This document shows positions 52,131 to 61,792 of a stretch of 64,000 nucleotides of DNA, one piece after another. Where the stretch lies: NCBI GenBank assembly GCA_037200975.1, contig JBBCGI010000001.1, forward strand, positions 1,922,001-1,986,000. The letters run 5' to 3'. Each line of letters starts with the position of its first letter. Within the stretch, counting starts at the first letter, position 1. The translations under genes and the position numbers were made by a program. Source of the stretch: Pseudomonadota bacterium (lineage in GTDB: Bacteria > Pseudomonadota > Gammaproteobacteria > Steroidobacterales > Steroidobacteraceae). Below the pieces are notes generated by a model that was not told the DNA's origin, did not search any database, and saw only the letters and a program-made list of their open reading frames with translations.

Positions 52131-54683
52131 CTATTGCCTGACGATCAGCTTCGCGAGCAGTGCGTTGTCGTCCAGGCGCCAGACCTTGATCGCGTGTTTG
52201 CCTTTCGCGAGGGCCGGAAACTTCGCTTCGAGTACGAACTCGTTGTTGATGACGGCTTTTTCCCAGTCGTGCTGTTCCTGCATCGTCGGCGGGCCCGGCG
52301 AGGGCATGAGGCGCATCGCCAGCGTCTGCATGTCGCCGTCGTCGATGGAGACGCCGATGCGGATGTCGACGCCACCGGAGGTCTGCAGGGTGGGCAGCAG
52401 GTGCAGGGCGACCGTGGCGTCGCCGGTTTGCGGGATGGCCGCTGCGTATTGTAGATAGACGGCGTCTCGTTGGGTGGTCGCGGGCCGGCCTTGCGGGAGC
52501 GCGACGACGGCGCCGGCTCCGTCACCCAGATTTGGTATTGCCCGCCATGTGAGGCCGGCGCCGGCTCGCGCTTTGGTGAAACGCACAGCCTCGATGGCGA
52601 TGGTGCGCGCTGGAACCGGCTCGTCGATATTGGCCGGCGCGATCGGGGCGCCGACGGTCGCGACGCGCCGCACCTCGGGCATCACCTGTTTGTCCGGCTG
52701 CTGCCACGTCGTGTAACCGATGTGGGTCTGCAGCATCATGCCGTCCCATTTGCCGCCGTTGAGCGCGTGGTATTGGTCCGCGAGCGCCTGGTCGCGCTCG
52801 AACAGGGCTTTGACGCGATCGGCGAAATGGTTCGCGCGCGGATCGTTGGCGTCCGCGTAGCAGCGATTGAGGGCTACGGCGTGATACAGCCAGTAGAGAT
52901 TGGCGAGCGCGGCGATCGGGTGTTCGACGAGCTGGAAGAATGCGTCGCTTTGCGCGGCAGGCACGCGTTGCTTCGCCTTCGCGAGAGCCGCTTCGAGTTG
53001 GTTCCAGCGATCGAGGAGCGTGTAGAAATCCCGCCCGTCGGGCGTGCGGCCAGCCGTTTCGGTGAGCGGGAAGCTCGTGGCGTCGATGAGCTCCGGCTTG
53101 CGCAGGGCGGCGAGCTGGCTGTAGCGCGTCACGAGGCTGGCGATTTCCCTGGCCTGCGCCGGGCCGAACGTGGCGCGCGCCCAGGCTTCCGGGTAGTTAG
53201 CCAGCGCGGCGGGCGTCATGGCTTCCGGGTTCCACGCCTGCGCCAGGAAGAAACTCAGCGGGAATTCCATCGGCTTGATGTCGCCGACGTTCACGATCCA
53301 CAACGCTCGGGCGCCGCGCTGATACGCGAGGTCCATCTGCTGCCAGGTCTTCTCGATCTGGTTGGTGTTGAGCCACTTGTAGTTGCGCGGGCCGCCGACG
53401 TAGTCGAAGTGGTAGTAGACGCCGTAGCCGCCTTTGCGGTTCAGGTCGCCGGTAGGCAGGCGGCGCACCTGGCCCCAGTTGTCGTCGGCGAACAGCAGCG
53501 TGACGTCGTCGGGCACTTTCATGCCGTGGTCGTAGTAGTCCTGCACTTCCTTGTACAGCGCCCAGACCTGCGGCTGCTGGTCGGCGGGTTTTCCCGTGAC
53601 GTCATGGATGATCTCGCGTTGCGCGGCGACGATGGATTCGAGCAGCTGCGTGGCGGTGCCTTCGGACATGGGCTCGTCGCCGTCACCGCGCATGCCGACG
53701 GTGAGCAGCGCTTCGTATCCCTGGCCGTCACCCTTGGACATCATGCGTTCGACGCCGCCGCGCCAGAATTTGCGCAGGTTGTCGGCGTTCGTCCGGTAGT
53801 CCCACTTGCCGCCGGTGATGCCCTGTTCCTTGTTGCGATGCCATTCGGCTTGCGCGCGAGTCAGGGGCTCGTGGTGTGAGGTGCCCATGACGACGCCCAT
53901 GGCGTCGGCGAGGACCATGTTGTCAGGGTCGTCGTCGTTGAACGCGCGCGGCTGCCACATCGCGGGCCATAGATAGTTGCCCTTGAGCCGCAGCAGCAGT
54001 TCGAACACGTGGGCGTACAGTTTGGAACTGGCGCCGCCGAACTTGTTAGCGGCCCAGGTGCTGAAGGCCGGGGCTTCGTCGTTGATGAAAAAACCGCGGT
54101 AACGCACCTTGGGCTGGTCGCGGCGCGCGCCGGCGGTCAGGTAAAGATCGCTCTTGCGGGTGACGGGGACGTCCGCGAACCAGTGCCAGGGGGAGACGCC
54201 TATCTTTTCAGAAAGATCGTAGAGGCCGAACACCGCGCCGCGGCGGTCGGAGCCGGCGATCACCAGAGCGCGCCGGACAGTCGGCAGCGGATTGTCGACG
54301 ACGATCTGGCGGTACGTTTCCCATTGGCCGCGCAGGTCGGCGATGTCGATCTTGCCGGTGCGAGCGAGTTCGTCGAGCAATGCGCTCTGGCCGATGACGC
54401 CGGCGATGATGAGGTCGGCATGTGCGGCAGCCGGAGCAGTGAGCTTCGCGGGCGCCTGCCCGCTCACCCGCTCGAGATCGGTGGCGAAGTTCGCAGCGGC
54501 GAGCTTGACGGCGGAGTTGGCCGATTCTTCGATCAACAACGCTGCGGGATGACCCTTGCTGATGAGCGGGAAGCTGGTCTTCGCGGCGCGATCGCAGACT
54601 GAGACCGGTAGCTTGCAAGCCAGCGCAACCGGCGCGAATGCGCAGAGGATCAGAGCGGCAGCGCCGCAGGCCATGTTCTTCAT
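52131..54683 (-). CDS. Glycoside hydrolase family 115 (xylan alpha-1,2-glucuronidase type), exported
   Basis: An 850-residue protein with a signal peptide (about 1-22) and the full GH115 layout: an N-terminal domain (DRRGAVFGLYDLSEKIGVSPWHWFADVP), a catalytic barrel (RYRGFFINDEAPAFSTWA, LLLRLKGNYLWPAMW, MGTSHHEPLTRAQAEW) and C-terminal beta domains. It is close to the family's usual length (about 830-980). GH115 removes (4-O-methyl-)glucuronic acid side chains from xylan. It is convergent with the Crp-type regulator, with an 8-base gap. Confidence 0.9.
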   Translation of the reverse strand: MKNMACGAAALILCAFAPVALACKLPVSVCDRAAKTSFPLISKGHPAALLIEESANSAVKLAAANFATDLERVSGQAPAKLTAPAAAHADLIIAGVIGQSALLDELARTGKIDIADLRGQWETYRQIVVDNPLPTVRRALVIAGSDRRGAVFGLYDLSEKIGVSPWHWFADVPVTRKSDLYLTAGARRDQPKVRYRGFFINDEAPAFSTWAANKFGGASSKLYAHVFELLLRLKGNYLWPAMWQPRAFNDDDPDNMVLADAMGVVMGTSHHEPLTRAQAEWHRNKEQGITGGKWDYRTNADNLRKFWRGGVERMMSKGDGQGYEALLTVGMRGDGDEPMSEGTATQLLESIVAAQREIIHDVTGKPADQQPQVWALYKEVQDYYDHGMKVPDDVTLLFADDNWGQVRRLPTGDLNRKGGYGVYYHFDYVGGPRNYKWLNTNQIEKTWQQMDLAYQRGARALWIVNVGDIKPMEFPLSFFLAQAWNPEAMTPAALANYPEAWARATFGPAQAREIASLVTRYSQLAALRKPELIDATSFPLTETAGRTPDGRDFYTLLDRWNQLEAALAKAKQRVPAAQSDAFFQLVEHPIAALANLYWLYHAVALNRCYADANDPRANHFADRVKALFERDQALADQYHALNGGKWDGMMLQTHIGYTTWQQPDKQVMPEVRRVATVGAPIAPANIDEPVPARTIAIEAVRFTKARAGAGLTWRAIPNLGDGAGAVVALPQGRPATTQRDAVYLQYAAAIPQTGDATVALHLLPTLQTSGGVDIRIGVSIDDGDMQTLAMRLMPSPGPPTMQEQHDWEKAVINNEFVLEAKFPALAKGKHAIKVWRLDDNALLAKLIVRQ

Positions 54684-54712
54684 AGCCCGCGAAAACTACC
54701 TGAAAGGTTCAG

Positions 54713-54789
54713 AAAAGGGGACAGATCTATTTTCCCCGAATTGCCCGGATGCACTTTGGCGATCGCGAAAAATAGATCTGTCCCCTTTT
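54713..54789. repeat. Inverted-repeat element, GGGGACAGATCTATTT family (copy 2)
   Basis: Perfect 21-bp arms at 54713-54733 and 54769-54789 around 35 bases; core AAAAGGGGACAGATCTATTT as in copy 1. It lies in the gap between the GH115 start (54683) and the S9 peptidase stop (54796). Confidence 0.88.
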
Positions 54790-54795
54790 TCCCTC

Positions 54796-56826
54796 TTACT
54801 TCAGCGCGTCGCTCAGACCTGGGACGTTGTCTGCGCCTTCCAGCACTTTGAGGTTCGCACCTTTGAAGTCGTTGCCGATCGGCTCGTAGCGGCCGCCCAG
54901 GCACTGGCTCAGGAAACCCTCCGCGATGGCGTAGAACGACACGCGGTTCGTAGGCCGCGCGAAGCCGTGGCCTTCTTCCGGATACAGCACGTACGTGACC
55001 GGCAGATTCTTGGCTTTCATCGCCTTCACGATCTGATCGGCCTCGGCCTGCTTCACGCGCGGATCGTTCGCGCCCTGCGCGATCAGCAGCGGCTTCTTGA
55101 TCGCATCCACCTTGAACAGCGGCGAGCGTTCGGCTAACAACTTCTTGCCGGCCTCGGTGCGCGGATCGCCCACGCGCGTCGCGAACTCTTCGTAGAACGC
55201 CTTCCAGTACGGCGGGATGGAGGACAGCAAGGTCTCGAGATTCGACGGCCCCACGATATCCACGCCGCAGGCAAACGTATCCGGCGTGAACGTCACCCCG
55301 ACCAGCGTCGCATACCCACCATACGAACCGCCGTAAATCGCGACCTTGTCCGCCGTCGTGATCTTCTCCTGGATGGCCCAGCTCACGGCATCGAGCAGGT
55401 CGTCGTGCATCTTGCCGGCCCACTCCTTGTCGGCGGCGTTGATGAAGTTCTTGCCGAAGCCGGTGGAGCCGCGGTAGTTCACCGACAACGCGGCATAACC
55501 GCGATTCGCCAGCCACTGGTGTTCGTTGTCGAACCCGTACGCATCGCGCGCCCACGGACCGCCGTGCACGTTGAGCACCAGCGGCACGGGTGAATCCGGC
55601 CGGCCGTCGCCGTTCGCATCCGAGCCGGGCGGCAGCGATAGGTAGGACACGAGCGTGAGGCCGTCGCGCGCCTTGAGCTCGAGCGACTGCATCGGCACCA
55701 GCGGCGCCTTCGCCAGCGCGGGCCGCTGATCGAACAGCTTGGTCAGCTTGCCGGCCTTGCGGTCGTATAGATAGGCCGACGCCGGCGCCAACGCGTCATC
55801 CGTCGACACCGTCCACAACGAGTCGTCCAGCGTGCGATTGGTGACCGCAAAGCCGTCGCCCAGTTCCCTGGTCAGCAGGTCCACGTCCTTCTGCAACGCG
55901 GGCTTGAGCACGGTGATCTCGGGCTTGAGATAGTTGACCGTGTACGCCTGCGGCGAGCGGTCCCGCGGATCGGTCCAGATGCTCTCCACGTCGGCCTGTT
56001 CGCTGGCGCCGAGCACCGTGATCTTGCCGCTGGCGAGATCGACCCGCGCCAGCGCGGATTTGTCGCGCCCCACCGAAGATTGCAAAAGCGCCGTCGTGCC
56101 GCCGGCTTCGACACCGATCGACGCCGTGGTGAGCGAATCCGACTGGCCGAACTTGAGCAGGCTGACCCATTTGCCGCCCGCGCGCCGCAGGAATTCCCCG
56201 CCTTCCGCGGTGGTCTTGGTGGCCATCTTCGGCTTGAGGTCGAGGTCGAGATCGTAGCCGGCGAATTCCTGCGTGTTCTGCTCGATCAACACGCGTTTGC
56301 CGGTAGATAGATTGACTTCCCAGATGTCGTGCCACTCGGGTGTGCGGTCGTTGAGCGCCACGGCGGCGACCCCCGGCTTCTTCCACGACAGGCCGACGAC
56401 CTGCGCCTGGATACCCTTGTAAGGCGTGAGATCCTTCTGCGTGCCGGTGACCACGTCCACCGCGTACAGGTGGAAATTCTCGTCGCCGCCCTCGTCCTGC
56501 ACGAACAACACATGTTTGTTGTCGTACGCCCAGAAATGCTGGCGAATGCCGCGCTTCTGGTCGTTGGTGATGGGTTTGGCGTTGTCCGGATCGGTACGCG
56601 GCGCGAGCCACACGTTGAGCACGCCATCGCGCGGCGCGATGTACGAAAGGTATTTGCCGTCCGGCGAGATACGCGCCTGCGTTTTTTCGGGATTGCCGAA
56701 CAACGCGGAACGCGGGATTACCGTGGAACCGGCCACCGCCTCGGCGGCGGTCGGCGGCTTCTGCGCCGCTGCGAGAGTTGGAATGATCAAAGCGGCACCA
56801 AGCATGCCGGAAAAAAAGGTTTTCAT
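54796..56826 (-). CDS. S9 family prolyl-oligopeptidase-type peptidase, exported (second)
   Basis: A 676-residue protein with a signal peptide (about 1-20), a beta-propeller region (about 40-390) and an alpha/beta hydrolase domain with GGSYGGYAT (nucleophile Ser about 500), an Asp in GANDPRV and the final His in GHGF. It acts on peptides, probably in the periplasm. The ATG at 56826 begins the signal peptide. On the same strand as GH115 but separated from it by a repeat element. Confidence 0.9.
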   Translation of the reverse strand: MKTFFSGMLGAALIIPTLAAAQKPPTAAEAVAGSTVIPRSALFGNPEKTQARISPDGKYLSYIAPRDGVLNVWLAPRTDPDNAKPITNDQKRGIRQHFWAYDNKHVLFVQDEGGDENFHLYAVDVVTGTQKDLTPYKGIQAQVVGLSWKKPGVAAVALNDRTPEWHDIWEVNLSTGKRVLIEQNTQEFAGYDLDLDLKPKMATKTTAEGGEFLRRAGGKWVSLLKFGQSDSLTTASIGVEAGGTTALLQSSVGRDKSALARVDLASGKITVLGASEQADVESIWTDPRDRSPQAYTVNYLKPEITVLKPALQKDVDLLTRELGDGFAVTNRTLDDSLWTVSTDDALAPASAYLYDRKAGKLTKLFDQRPALAKAPLVPMQSLELKARDGLTLVSYLSLPPGSDANGDGRPDSPVPLVLNVHGGPWARDAYGFDNEHQWLANRGYAALSVNYRGSTGFGKNFINAADKEWAGKMHDDLLDAVSWAIQEKITTADKVAIYGGSYGGYATLVGVTFTPDTFACGVDIVGPSNLETLLSSIPPYWKAFYEEFATRVGDPRTEAGKKLLAERSPLFKVDAIKKPLLIAQGANDPRVKQAEADQIVKAMKAKNLPVTYVLYPEEGHGFARPTNRVSFYAIAEGFLSQCLGGRYEPIGNDFKGANLKVLEGADNVPGLSDALK

Positions 56827-57046
56827 GTGTTCGGCTCCTCGCCGCCATCCTGCAAGGCGGGGGATTATATAGAGGTGTAACGGTCTGACGATCCGGCTGC
56901 GGCGGAATGACGGCATCACCCGATCAGGCGACAACGCGAGATCGGCTGCCTGCCCTGATCGTCACACCGGCGGCATGCCCGGCTTATGGCATGCTTGCGG
57001 CCCCGCTCGAGGCTCCAGCGGTTCGCCACCAGTACGGAACGACATA

Positions 57047-58180
57047 ATGAAAAATGCGCTGCATCGATCAAGCGTCAGCCGGCTTCTGCTCACCCTTCTC
57101 ATCGCCACCTCAACGACAACCGCCATGGCCAAAACCTCGCTGATTTATATCGCCACCCAGGATCCGGCCAGGATGGGCATCACCGTGGCCGAGTTCGACG
57201 CCGACACCGGCGTGTTGTCCGCGCCGCGCATGGTCATCGAGACGCGCGACCCAGCGCATTTCACGTTGTCCGCGGACGGCAAACATCTCTACATGTGCAA
57301 CACCGGCACTCCGGGCGGCGTGAGCGCCTTCGCGGTGGACAAGAAAACCGCGGCGTTGAAGCTGCTCAACTACAAGGAAGCGAAAGGACGCGGGCCGAGT
57401 TACGTGAGCGTGGATGCGACCGGGCACTACGTGCTCGATGCGAATTACGGCGGCGGCTACGTCGAAATCTACTCGCTCGCGAAGGACGGCTCGCTCGATC
57501 AGCAGACCGCCTTCGTGCAACACGAGGGCTCGAGCGTACATCCGCAGCGCCAGACGAAACCCTACGCGCACTGGTTCCGCACCGACCCCTCTAACAAGTT
57601 CGGCCTGGTCGCGGATCTCGGCACCGATCAGATCGTCATCTACAAGTTCGACGCGAAGACCGGCAAGCTCACGCCCAACGATCCGCCGGCCACCAAGGTG
57701 GCCGGAGGCCAGGGGCCGCGGCACCTCGCGTACCACCCGAATGGCAAGTGGGTGTACGTCATTGCCGAGATAGCCAATGAAGTCATGGCGTTCAACTGGG
57801 ATGCGACCAAAGGCACGTTGACGCAGTTCCAGGCGGTGAAAACGCTGGCGCCCGGCTTCACGGATCCGTCCACCGCAGCGGAAATCGCGGTGCGCGCGGA
57901 CGGCAAGTTCCTGTACGCCTCCAATCGCGGCGAAGACAGTCTGGTCGTCTACGCCATCGACGCGCGCACGGGTGAGCTCACGCTCAAGCAGCGCACGCCG
58001 TCGCGCGGCAAGGTGCCGCGTTACTTCACGCTGGACCCCACCAACAAATGGCTGATCGTCAGCAACCAGGAAGGCGCGAACGTGTCGGTGTTCAGCGTCG
58101 ATGCAGACAGCGGCGAGCTGCAGCCGAAAGGTGAGCCCATAACATTGGTGAAACCCATGGCGGTCGCTTTCCTGCGCTGA
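57047..58180 (+). CDS. Lactonase family protein (7-bladed beta-propeller), exported
   Basis: A 377-residue protein with a signal peptide (about 1-27) and a lactonase beta-propeller with repeated blades, for example AHFTLSADGKHLYMCNTG, RHLAYHPNGKWVYVIAE, AEIAVRADGKFLYASNRG and RYFTLDPTNKWLIVSNQ. The family includes 6-phosphogluconolactonase-like enzymes, but exported members often have other substrates. Start at 57047. Divergent from the S9 peptidase. Confidence 0.86.
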   Translation: MKNALHRSSVSRLLLTLLIATSTTTAMAKTSLIYIATQDPARMGITVAEFDADTGVLSAPRMVIETRDPAHFTLSADGKHLYMCNTGTPGGVSAFAVDKKTAALKLLNYKEAKGRGPSYVSVDATGHYVLDANYGGGYVEIYSLAKDGSLDQQTAFVQHEGSSVHPQRQTKPYAHWFRTDPSNKFGLVADLGTDQIVIYKFDAKTGKLTPNDPPATKVAGGQGPRHLAYHPNGKWVYVIAEIANEVMAFNWDATKGTLTQFQAVKTLAPGFTDPSTAAEIAVRADGKFLYASNRGEDSLVVYAIDARTGELTLKQRTPSRGKVPRYFTLDPTNKWLIVSNQEGANVSVFSVDADSGELQPKGEPITLVKPMAVAFLR

Positions 58181-58381
58181 GGACACACACGCGGGGAACT
58201 TGTTGGGGCGCCTCTGTCAGGAGAGCGATTCGTCTCCGAATGGCTACGCCTGTTGGTTGGATACGAGCGCCGCGCGATTACATTCCGCAATCCCACGATC
58301 GCTGTTGTGGGATTCAACGGACGTTGATGCCCAGCGGCCTGCGGTTCCCCCGCCATGCGGCCGTAGCTATCGTGTCCAGCA

Positions 58382-58735
58382 ATGAATGAAGTTAGCGGCT
58401 CCGGCTCCACGGCGGAGGAACAGCGCAAACAACTTGTCGAGCTATTCCTGCAGCGCACGCTCGAAGACGTGGAGCACATGCGGCGCAGCGTTCCCCAGCT
58501 GATAGCGGCTGATCAGGCCGCCTGGCAGGAATTGCGATTCGCGGCACGGCGTGCGGGCGGCATGGCCAAGACCCTTGAGCTCGGGCTGCTCGCGGCGTGC
58601 GCGAAAGAACTGGTTGCGTTGGCGGACGAGAAGTTCGCCGGCAAGCCGCTCGATGCGCCGTTCCTGCTGGCCGTGACGAGCGCGATCGAAGTGGTGGGCA
58701 TCGAGCTGGAACGCCTGGCGAAAGAAAGCCCCTAG
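58382..58735 (+). CDS. Hypothetical Hpt-like helical protein, 117 aa
   Basis: A 117-residue helical protein. The stretch WQELRFAARRAGGMAKTLEL is reminiscent of the Hpt phosphorelay motif (AHxLKGxAxxLG), but there is no His at the phosphorylation position; His33 lies earlier. This is a weak similarity. It converges on a 199-residue hypothetical gene. Function unknown. Confidence 0.6.
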   Translation: MNEVSGSGSTAEEQRKQLVELFLQRTLEDVEHMRRSVPQLIAADQAAWQELRFAARRAGGMAKTLELGLLAACAKELVALADEKFAGKPLDAPFLLAVTSAIEVVGIELERLAKESP

Positions 58736-58754
58736 CTAGTTTCGGAGCGCGGGC

Positions 58755-59354
58755 TCAGGCCAGGCGCAGCACGCGCAGGATGGTGTCGAAACTCATCGAC
58801 ATCTGCAGCAGCGTGCAGATCGTGACCAGCAGCGACAACTCGATCCCGAACTTGGTGCGCAGAGTGTTGATGCGGTACAGATCCGCGACCATGCGGTGCG
58901 CGAACGACGGCGCGAGTGTGCGCACCAGCGCGTCCCTGTTTTCCTGCGAGACCTGCAGCGCTTCGACCAGCTCCGTAACGATGCCGACCGCAGTCTTCAC
59001 CTGGCTCGCCGCGTCGCGCGCGGCGAGGTACTGCGCCGCGCGCGTGTCGATGGACGCCAACGCCTCGGCGTTGCCGGCGCAATGCTGGTTCCAGAACGGC
59101 AGCAGGACATCCTTGAGCAGCGGATCGAGGTGGGCGCGCTCTTCGGGCGTGAGCGTCGACGCATCGAGCGCCGAGGTCATCGCGGCGGCTGCCGCTGCGC
59201 AAATTTCCCGGCGGCGCGCGGGCGCGGTGCCGGAAGCGTCATGGCCCTCCAGACTTGCAAGCAGTGCAATGACTTCGCTGACGAATTCGTTGAGGCTCAC
59301 GCCGTAGTCACGCGCAAGCTGACTGGCGGATATCCCGCGTCGTTTTCCTGGCAT
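58755..59354 (-). CDS. Hypothetical protein, 199 aa, helical
   Basis: A mainly helical protein; the basic N-terminus MPGKRRGISASQLARDYGVS could be a DNA-binding helix-turn-helix start, and the C-terminus has a hydrophobic stretch (GIELSLLVTICTLLQMSMSF) that may cross a membrane. No family is recognised. It is convergent with the Hpt-like gene (19-base gap). Confidence 0.55.
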   Translation of the reverse strand: MPGKRRGISASQLARDYGVSLNEFVSEVIALLASLEGHDASGTAPARRREICAAAAAAMTSALDASTLTPEERAHLDPLLKDVLLPFWNQHCAGNAEALASIDTRAAQYLAARDAASQVKTAVGIVTELVEALQVSQENRDALVRTLAPSFAHRMVADLYRINTLRTKFGIELSLLVTICTLLQMSMSFDTILRVLRLA

Positions 59355-59609
59355 CCCCTGGACCCTGATTTTTCCTGTCCACCGGCGAACACAGGTCCCC
59401 CGGCTGTTGTTCTGAATCGAGCGCCCGTGCCATCGAAACGACGGGCGTCAGACTTGCGGCAGGTCCCGAATGAACGATGACGGCGATGCTAACGGCGTCT
59501 CGTGGATGCGGCGAACTCAAACCCGGCCCGAAAAGTAGAACAGCAAATCCGCTACGTCGCCAGCGGCATGCTCCTACAGCTCGGACGGCTCATGAACGAC
59601 GCCGGTACG

Positions 59610-60674
59610 TCAAGGTGTTAGCCAGCGCACGAACCATGCGATGCCGCGGTCGATGCTGTCCGGATTCACGCGGTGTGGCGTGTCTTCCTGGATCACCAGC
59701 TGCAGCTTGTCAGCCGCGTTCGCCGCGGCGTACACCGGCCTGGCAGCCGCCACCGACAAGCGCACTCCGGCCACGGGCGTGTTCGCATCCGAATCCGCGT
59801 TGATCACTAACAAGGGCCGCGGCGCGATCAGCGGCAGCATCGCGGGGCCGTCGAACGGCCCGTCGATGCCGGGCACCACGCGTGCGTAGAACTCGCGCAC
59901 GAACGCCACATTGCGCGCGGGCTTGCCCGCGGTCTGCGCCGCCGCGTCGAAGCCGCTCTGGATGGTGGCGATGCGTGCTGGCCAGGCGCCGTTTTCCAGC
60001 GCCCATTGGAAACTCTGCACGCCGATGTAGGGCACGGCTGCCGCGACGCGCGGATCGGCCGCGGCCGTGAGATATGTTTCGATGCCGCCCTTGGAAATTC
60101 CCGTCAAGCCGATGCGCCCGGCATCGACGTCCTTGCGGGTAACCAGGTAGTCGATGAGCCGCATCACGTCCCAGGTGGTGTCGTAGAAGAAAGGATGCCC
60201 CTGCCCGCTCTTGAAGGCCTGCGCGATGGCCTCGTTGTATTCGGCCGCGCCCGTGCCGGCCCTGGTGCGCTCACCATGAAAACGCCCGTCGATCGCCACG
60301 CCGATGAAGCCGGCCTTCGCCGCCAGCGTCACGATGCGCACGATCTGGTCGTTGTCCTTGTTGCCGCCGGTGCCGTGCAGCGCGATGACCACCGGCCGTC
60401 TGCCCTTGAACCGCGCCGGCTCCGGCAGCAGTAGATAGCCGGGCACGCGCTCAGTGGCATCCGCGCTGAACCACAGGTGGAATTTCTCGAGGCCGTCCAC
60501 CGCAGGCATCGGGGCGAGTTCCGGCCGCAGCGCGACCCGCGGGCGTTCGAGCACCGCCAGATAGGCCGCGCGCGTTTCGCCGGGCGATCCGTCCGCCAGC
60601 GCGGCAACCGAGAGCTGCAACGCCAGCAGCGCGGCAATCCATCGCCCCGATCCCCCTCGTCGAATCGCCTTCAT
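59610..60674 (-). CDS. Alpha/beta hydrolase (dienelactone-hydrolase/acetylxylan-esterase-like), exported
   Basis: A 354-residue protein with a signal peptide (about 1-27). It shows HGTGGNKDN (oxyanion loop), the elbow GISKGG (nucleophile Ser about 203), an Asp in NADSDAN and a His in EDTPHR. The Ser in GISKG rather than GxSxG with Gly fits the BAAT/DLH-type esterases. Substrate unknown, though an esterase near a GH115 and GH9 genome is compatible with plant polysaccharide use. It overlaps the GST-like gene by ATGA (60671-60674). Confidence 0.85.
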   Translation of the reverse strand: MKAIRRGGSGRWIAALLALQLSVAALADGSPGETRAAYLAVLERPRVALRPELAPMPAVDGLEKFHLWFSADATERVPGYLLLPEPARFKGRRPVVIALHGTGGNKDNDQIVRIVTLAAKAGFIGVAIDGRFHGERTRAGTGAAEYNEAIAQAFKSGQGHPFFYDTTWDVMRLIDYLVTRKDVDAGRIGLTGISKGGIETYLTAAADPRVAAAVPYIGVQSFQWALENGAWPARIATIQSGFDAAAQTAGKPARNVAFVREFYARVVPGIDGPFDGPAMLPLIAPRPLLVINADSDANTPVAGVRLSVAAARPVYAAANAADKLQLVIQEDTPHRVNPDSIDRGIAWFVRWLTP

Positions 60675-61387
60675 GACTGCTTCGCTCCAAAACCCGGATA
60701 AAACTCGGCCATCATGCGCTCGTGGTACGCGACGAGGTTCTGCAGACTCGCGACTTTCGCCTGCAGCGGCGACTCGAAGGTCTTCGTCAGCGAGCTGGCG
60801 ATGAACGCGAACGCCGTCGCATCCGCGCCGCAGGGTTCGTCGCCCATCAGGTATTTGTTGCCGCCCAGGATCTGCGACAGGGCTTCGAAGGCGCGGCTCG
60901 TCATCGCCGTCATCTCCGCTTCACTGTGACGCCCCAGGCCGTGCCCGTGTAATTTCGAGCGCACGCTCCGGCGCACCAGCTTCACGATGATGGGGCGGAT
61001 GATCGCCGGCGCGCGCTTGAAGAATCCTCGCGGACCGCGGTCGAAGTTCGCGTCGATCATCCAGCGCCAGTACACCACTGCCCAGTACACGTGATCCTCG
61101 AGCATCTTCTCGAGGCCCCAGGCGATCCCGCGATCGCGCTGCGAGAGCGTGCGGTCGAAGTCGATGGCGTACTTCTGCTCGAGGTACATCCGGATGAGCG
61201 TGGAATCCGCGACGATGGCGCCGTTGTCGTCGATGTACGGCAGCTTGCCTTTCGGCGCCTTGCCGAAGCCCCTGGTGTTGGTCTGGTATTCGAGCTTCGC
61301 GAGCTTCAGCAACATCTCGCACTTCATGACGAACGGGCTGGGGTCGGGCAGGCCGAAGTACTGGCCGAAGGTGTACAGCGTGATCAT
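60671..61387 (-). CDS. GST-fold protein, Fax/metaxin-like
   Basis: A 238-residue protein with a thioredoxin-like N-terminal domain (TFGQYFGLPDPSPFVMKCE, then GKLPYIDDNGAIVADSTLIR) and an all-helical C-terminal domain (GGNKYLMGDEPCGADATAFAFIASSL). The DPSPFVMK start is characteristic of the Fax/metaxin-type branch of the GST superfamily; a classic catalytic Tyr/Ser is not evident. Start at 61387. In an operon with DUF167 upstream and an esterase downstream. Confidence 0.8.
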   Translation of the reverse strand: MITLYTFGQYFGLPDPSPFVMKCEMLLKLAKLEYQTNTRGFGKAPKGKLPYIDDNGAIVADSTLIRMYLEQKYAIDFDRTLSQRDRGIAWGLEKMLEDHVYWAVVYWRWMIDANFDRGPRGFFKRAPAIIRPIIVKLVRRSVRSKLHGHGLGRHSEAEMTAMTSRAFEALSQILGGNKYLMGDEPCGADATAFAFIASSLTKTFESPLQAKVASLQNLVAYHERMMAEFYPGFGAKQS

Positions 61388-61392
61388 GTGGT

Positions 61393-61617
61393 TCAGTCCT
61401 CGAGCGTGACCCATTTCATGCGGCCGCCGGCGCCGCTCTTGATGCTCACCTGCGCCTTGCGCAAGCCGAAGTGCGCGGCGACCAGCGCGATCACCGCGGC
61501 ATTCGCCTTGCCATCGACGGGCGGCGCCTTGACGCGCGCCAGCCAGCTGCCGTCGTCACATTCGGTCAAATCTTCCTGGCGTGCGCCGGGCTTTACCTTG
61601 AGTCGGATGGTTCTCAT
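61393..61617 (-). CDS. DUF167 (YggU-like) protein
   Basis: A 74-residue protein with the DUF167 signature: KVKPGARQ near the start and LARVKAPPVDGKANAAVIALVAAHFG (about 27-52). Small basic proteins of unknown function, found widely. Five bases separate it from the GST-like start. Confidence 0.9.
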   Translation of the reverse strand: MRTIRLKVKPGARQEDLTECDDGSWLARVKAPPVDGKANAAVIALVAAHFGLRKAQVSIKSGAGGRMKWVTLED

Positions 61618-61792
61618 GAGCGCGCGGCATTATGCGGGAAACCGTGCCGCTTGCTCCAAAGCCGCGCACGCCGCACCGCGCGAGGGAATTCCGCGGTGCA
61701 TGCGCGGGCAGAAATACGTGTGCAAAGCAGGTAATCGGGCACGCGGTGTTGGCACAGCGCTTGCTCCTATCCAGTGACGGACGGAGAGCGCG

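Noticed and set aside
52470-53879. 469-codon open frame on the plus strand opposite GH115
   Set aside because: It is antisense to a gene with clear family motifs along its whole length; long antisense frames are usual at this GC content, and its product is a compositionally biased, Arg/Val/Gly-rich string without domains.
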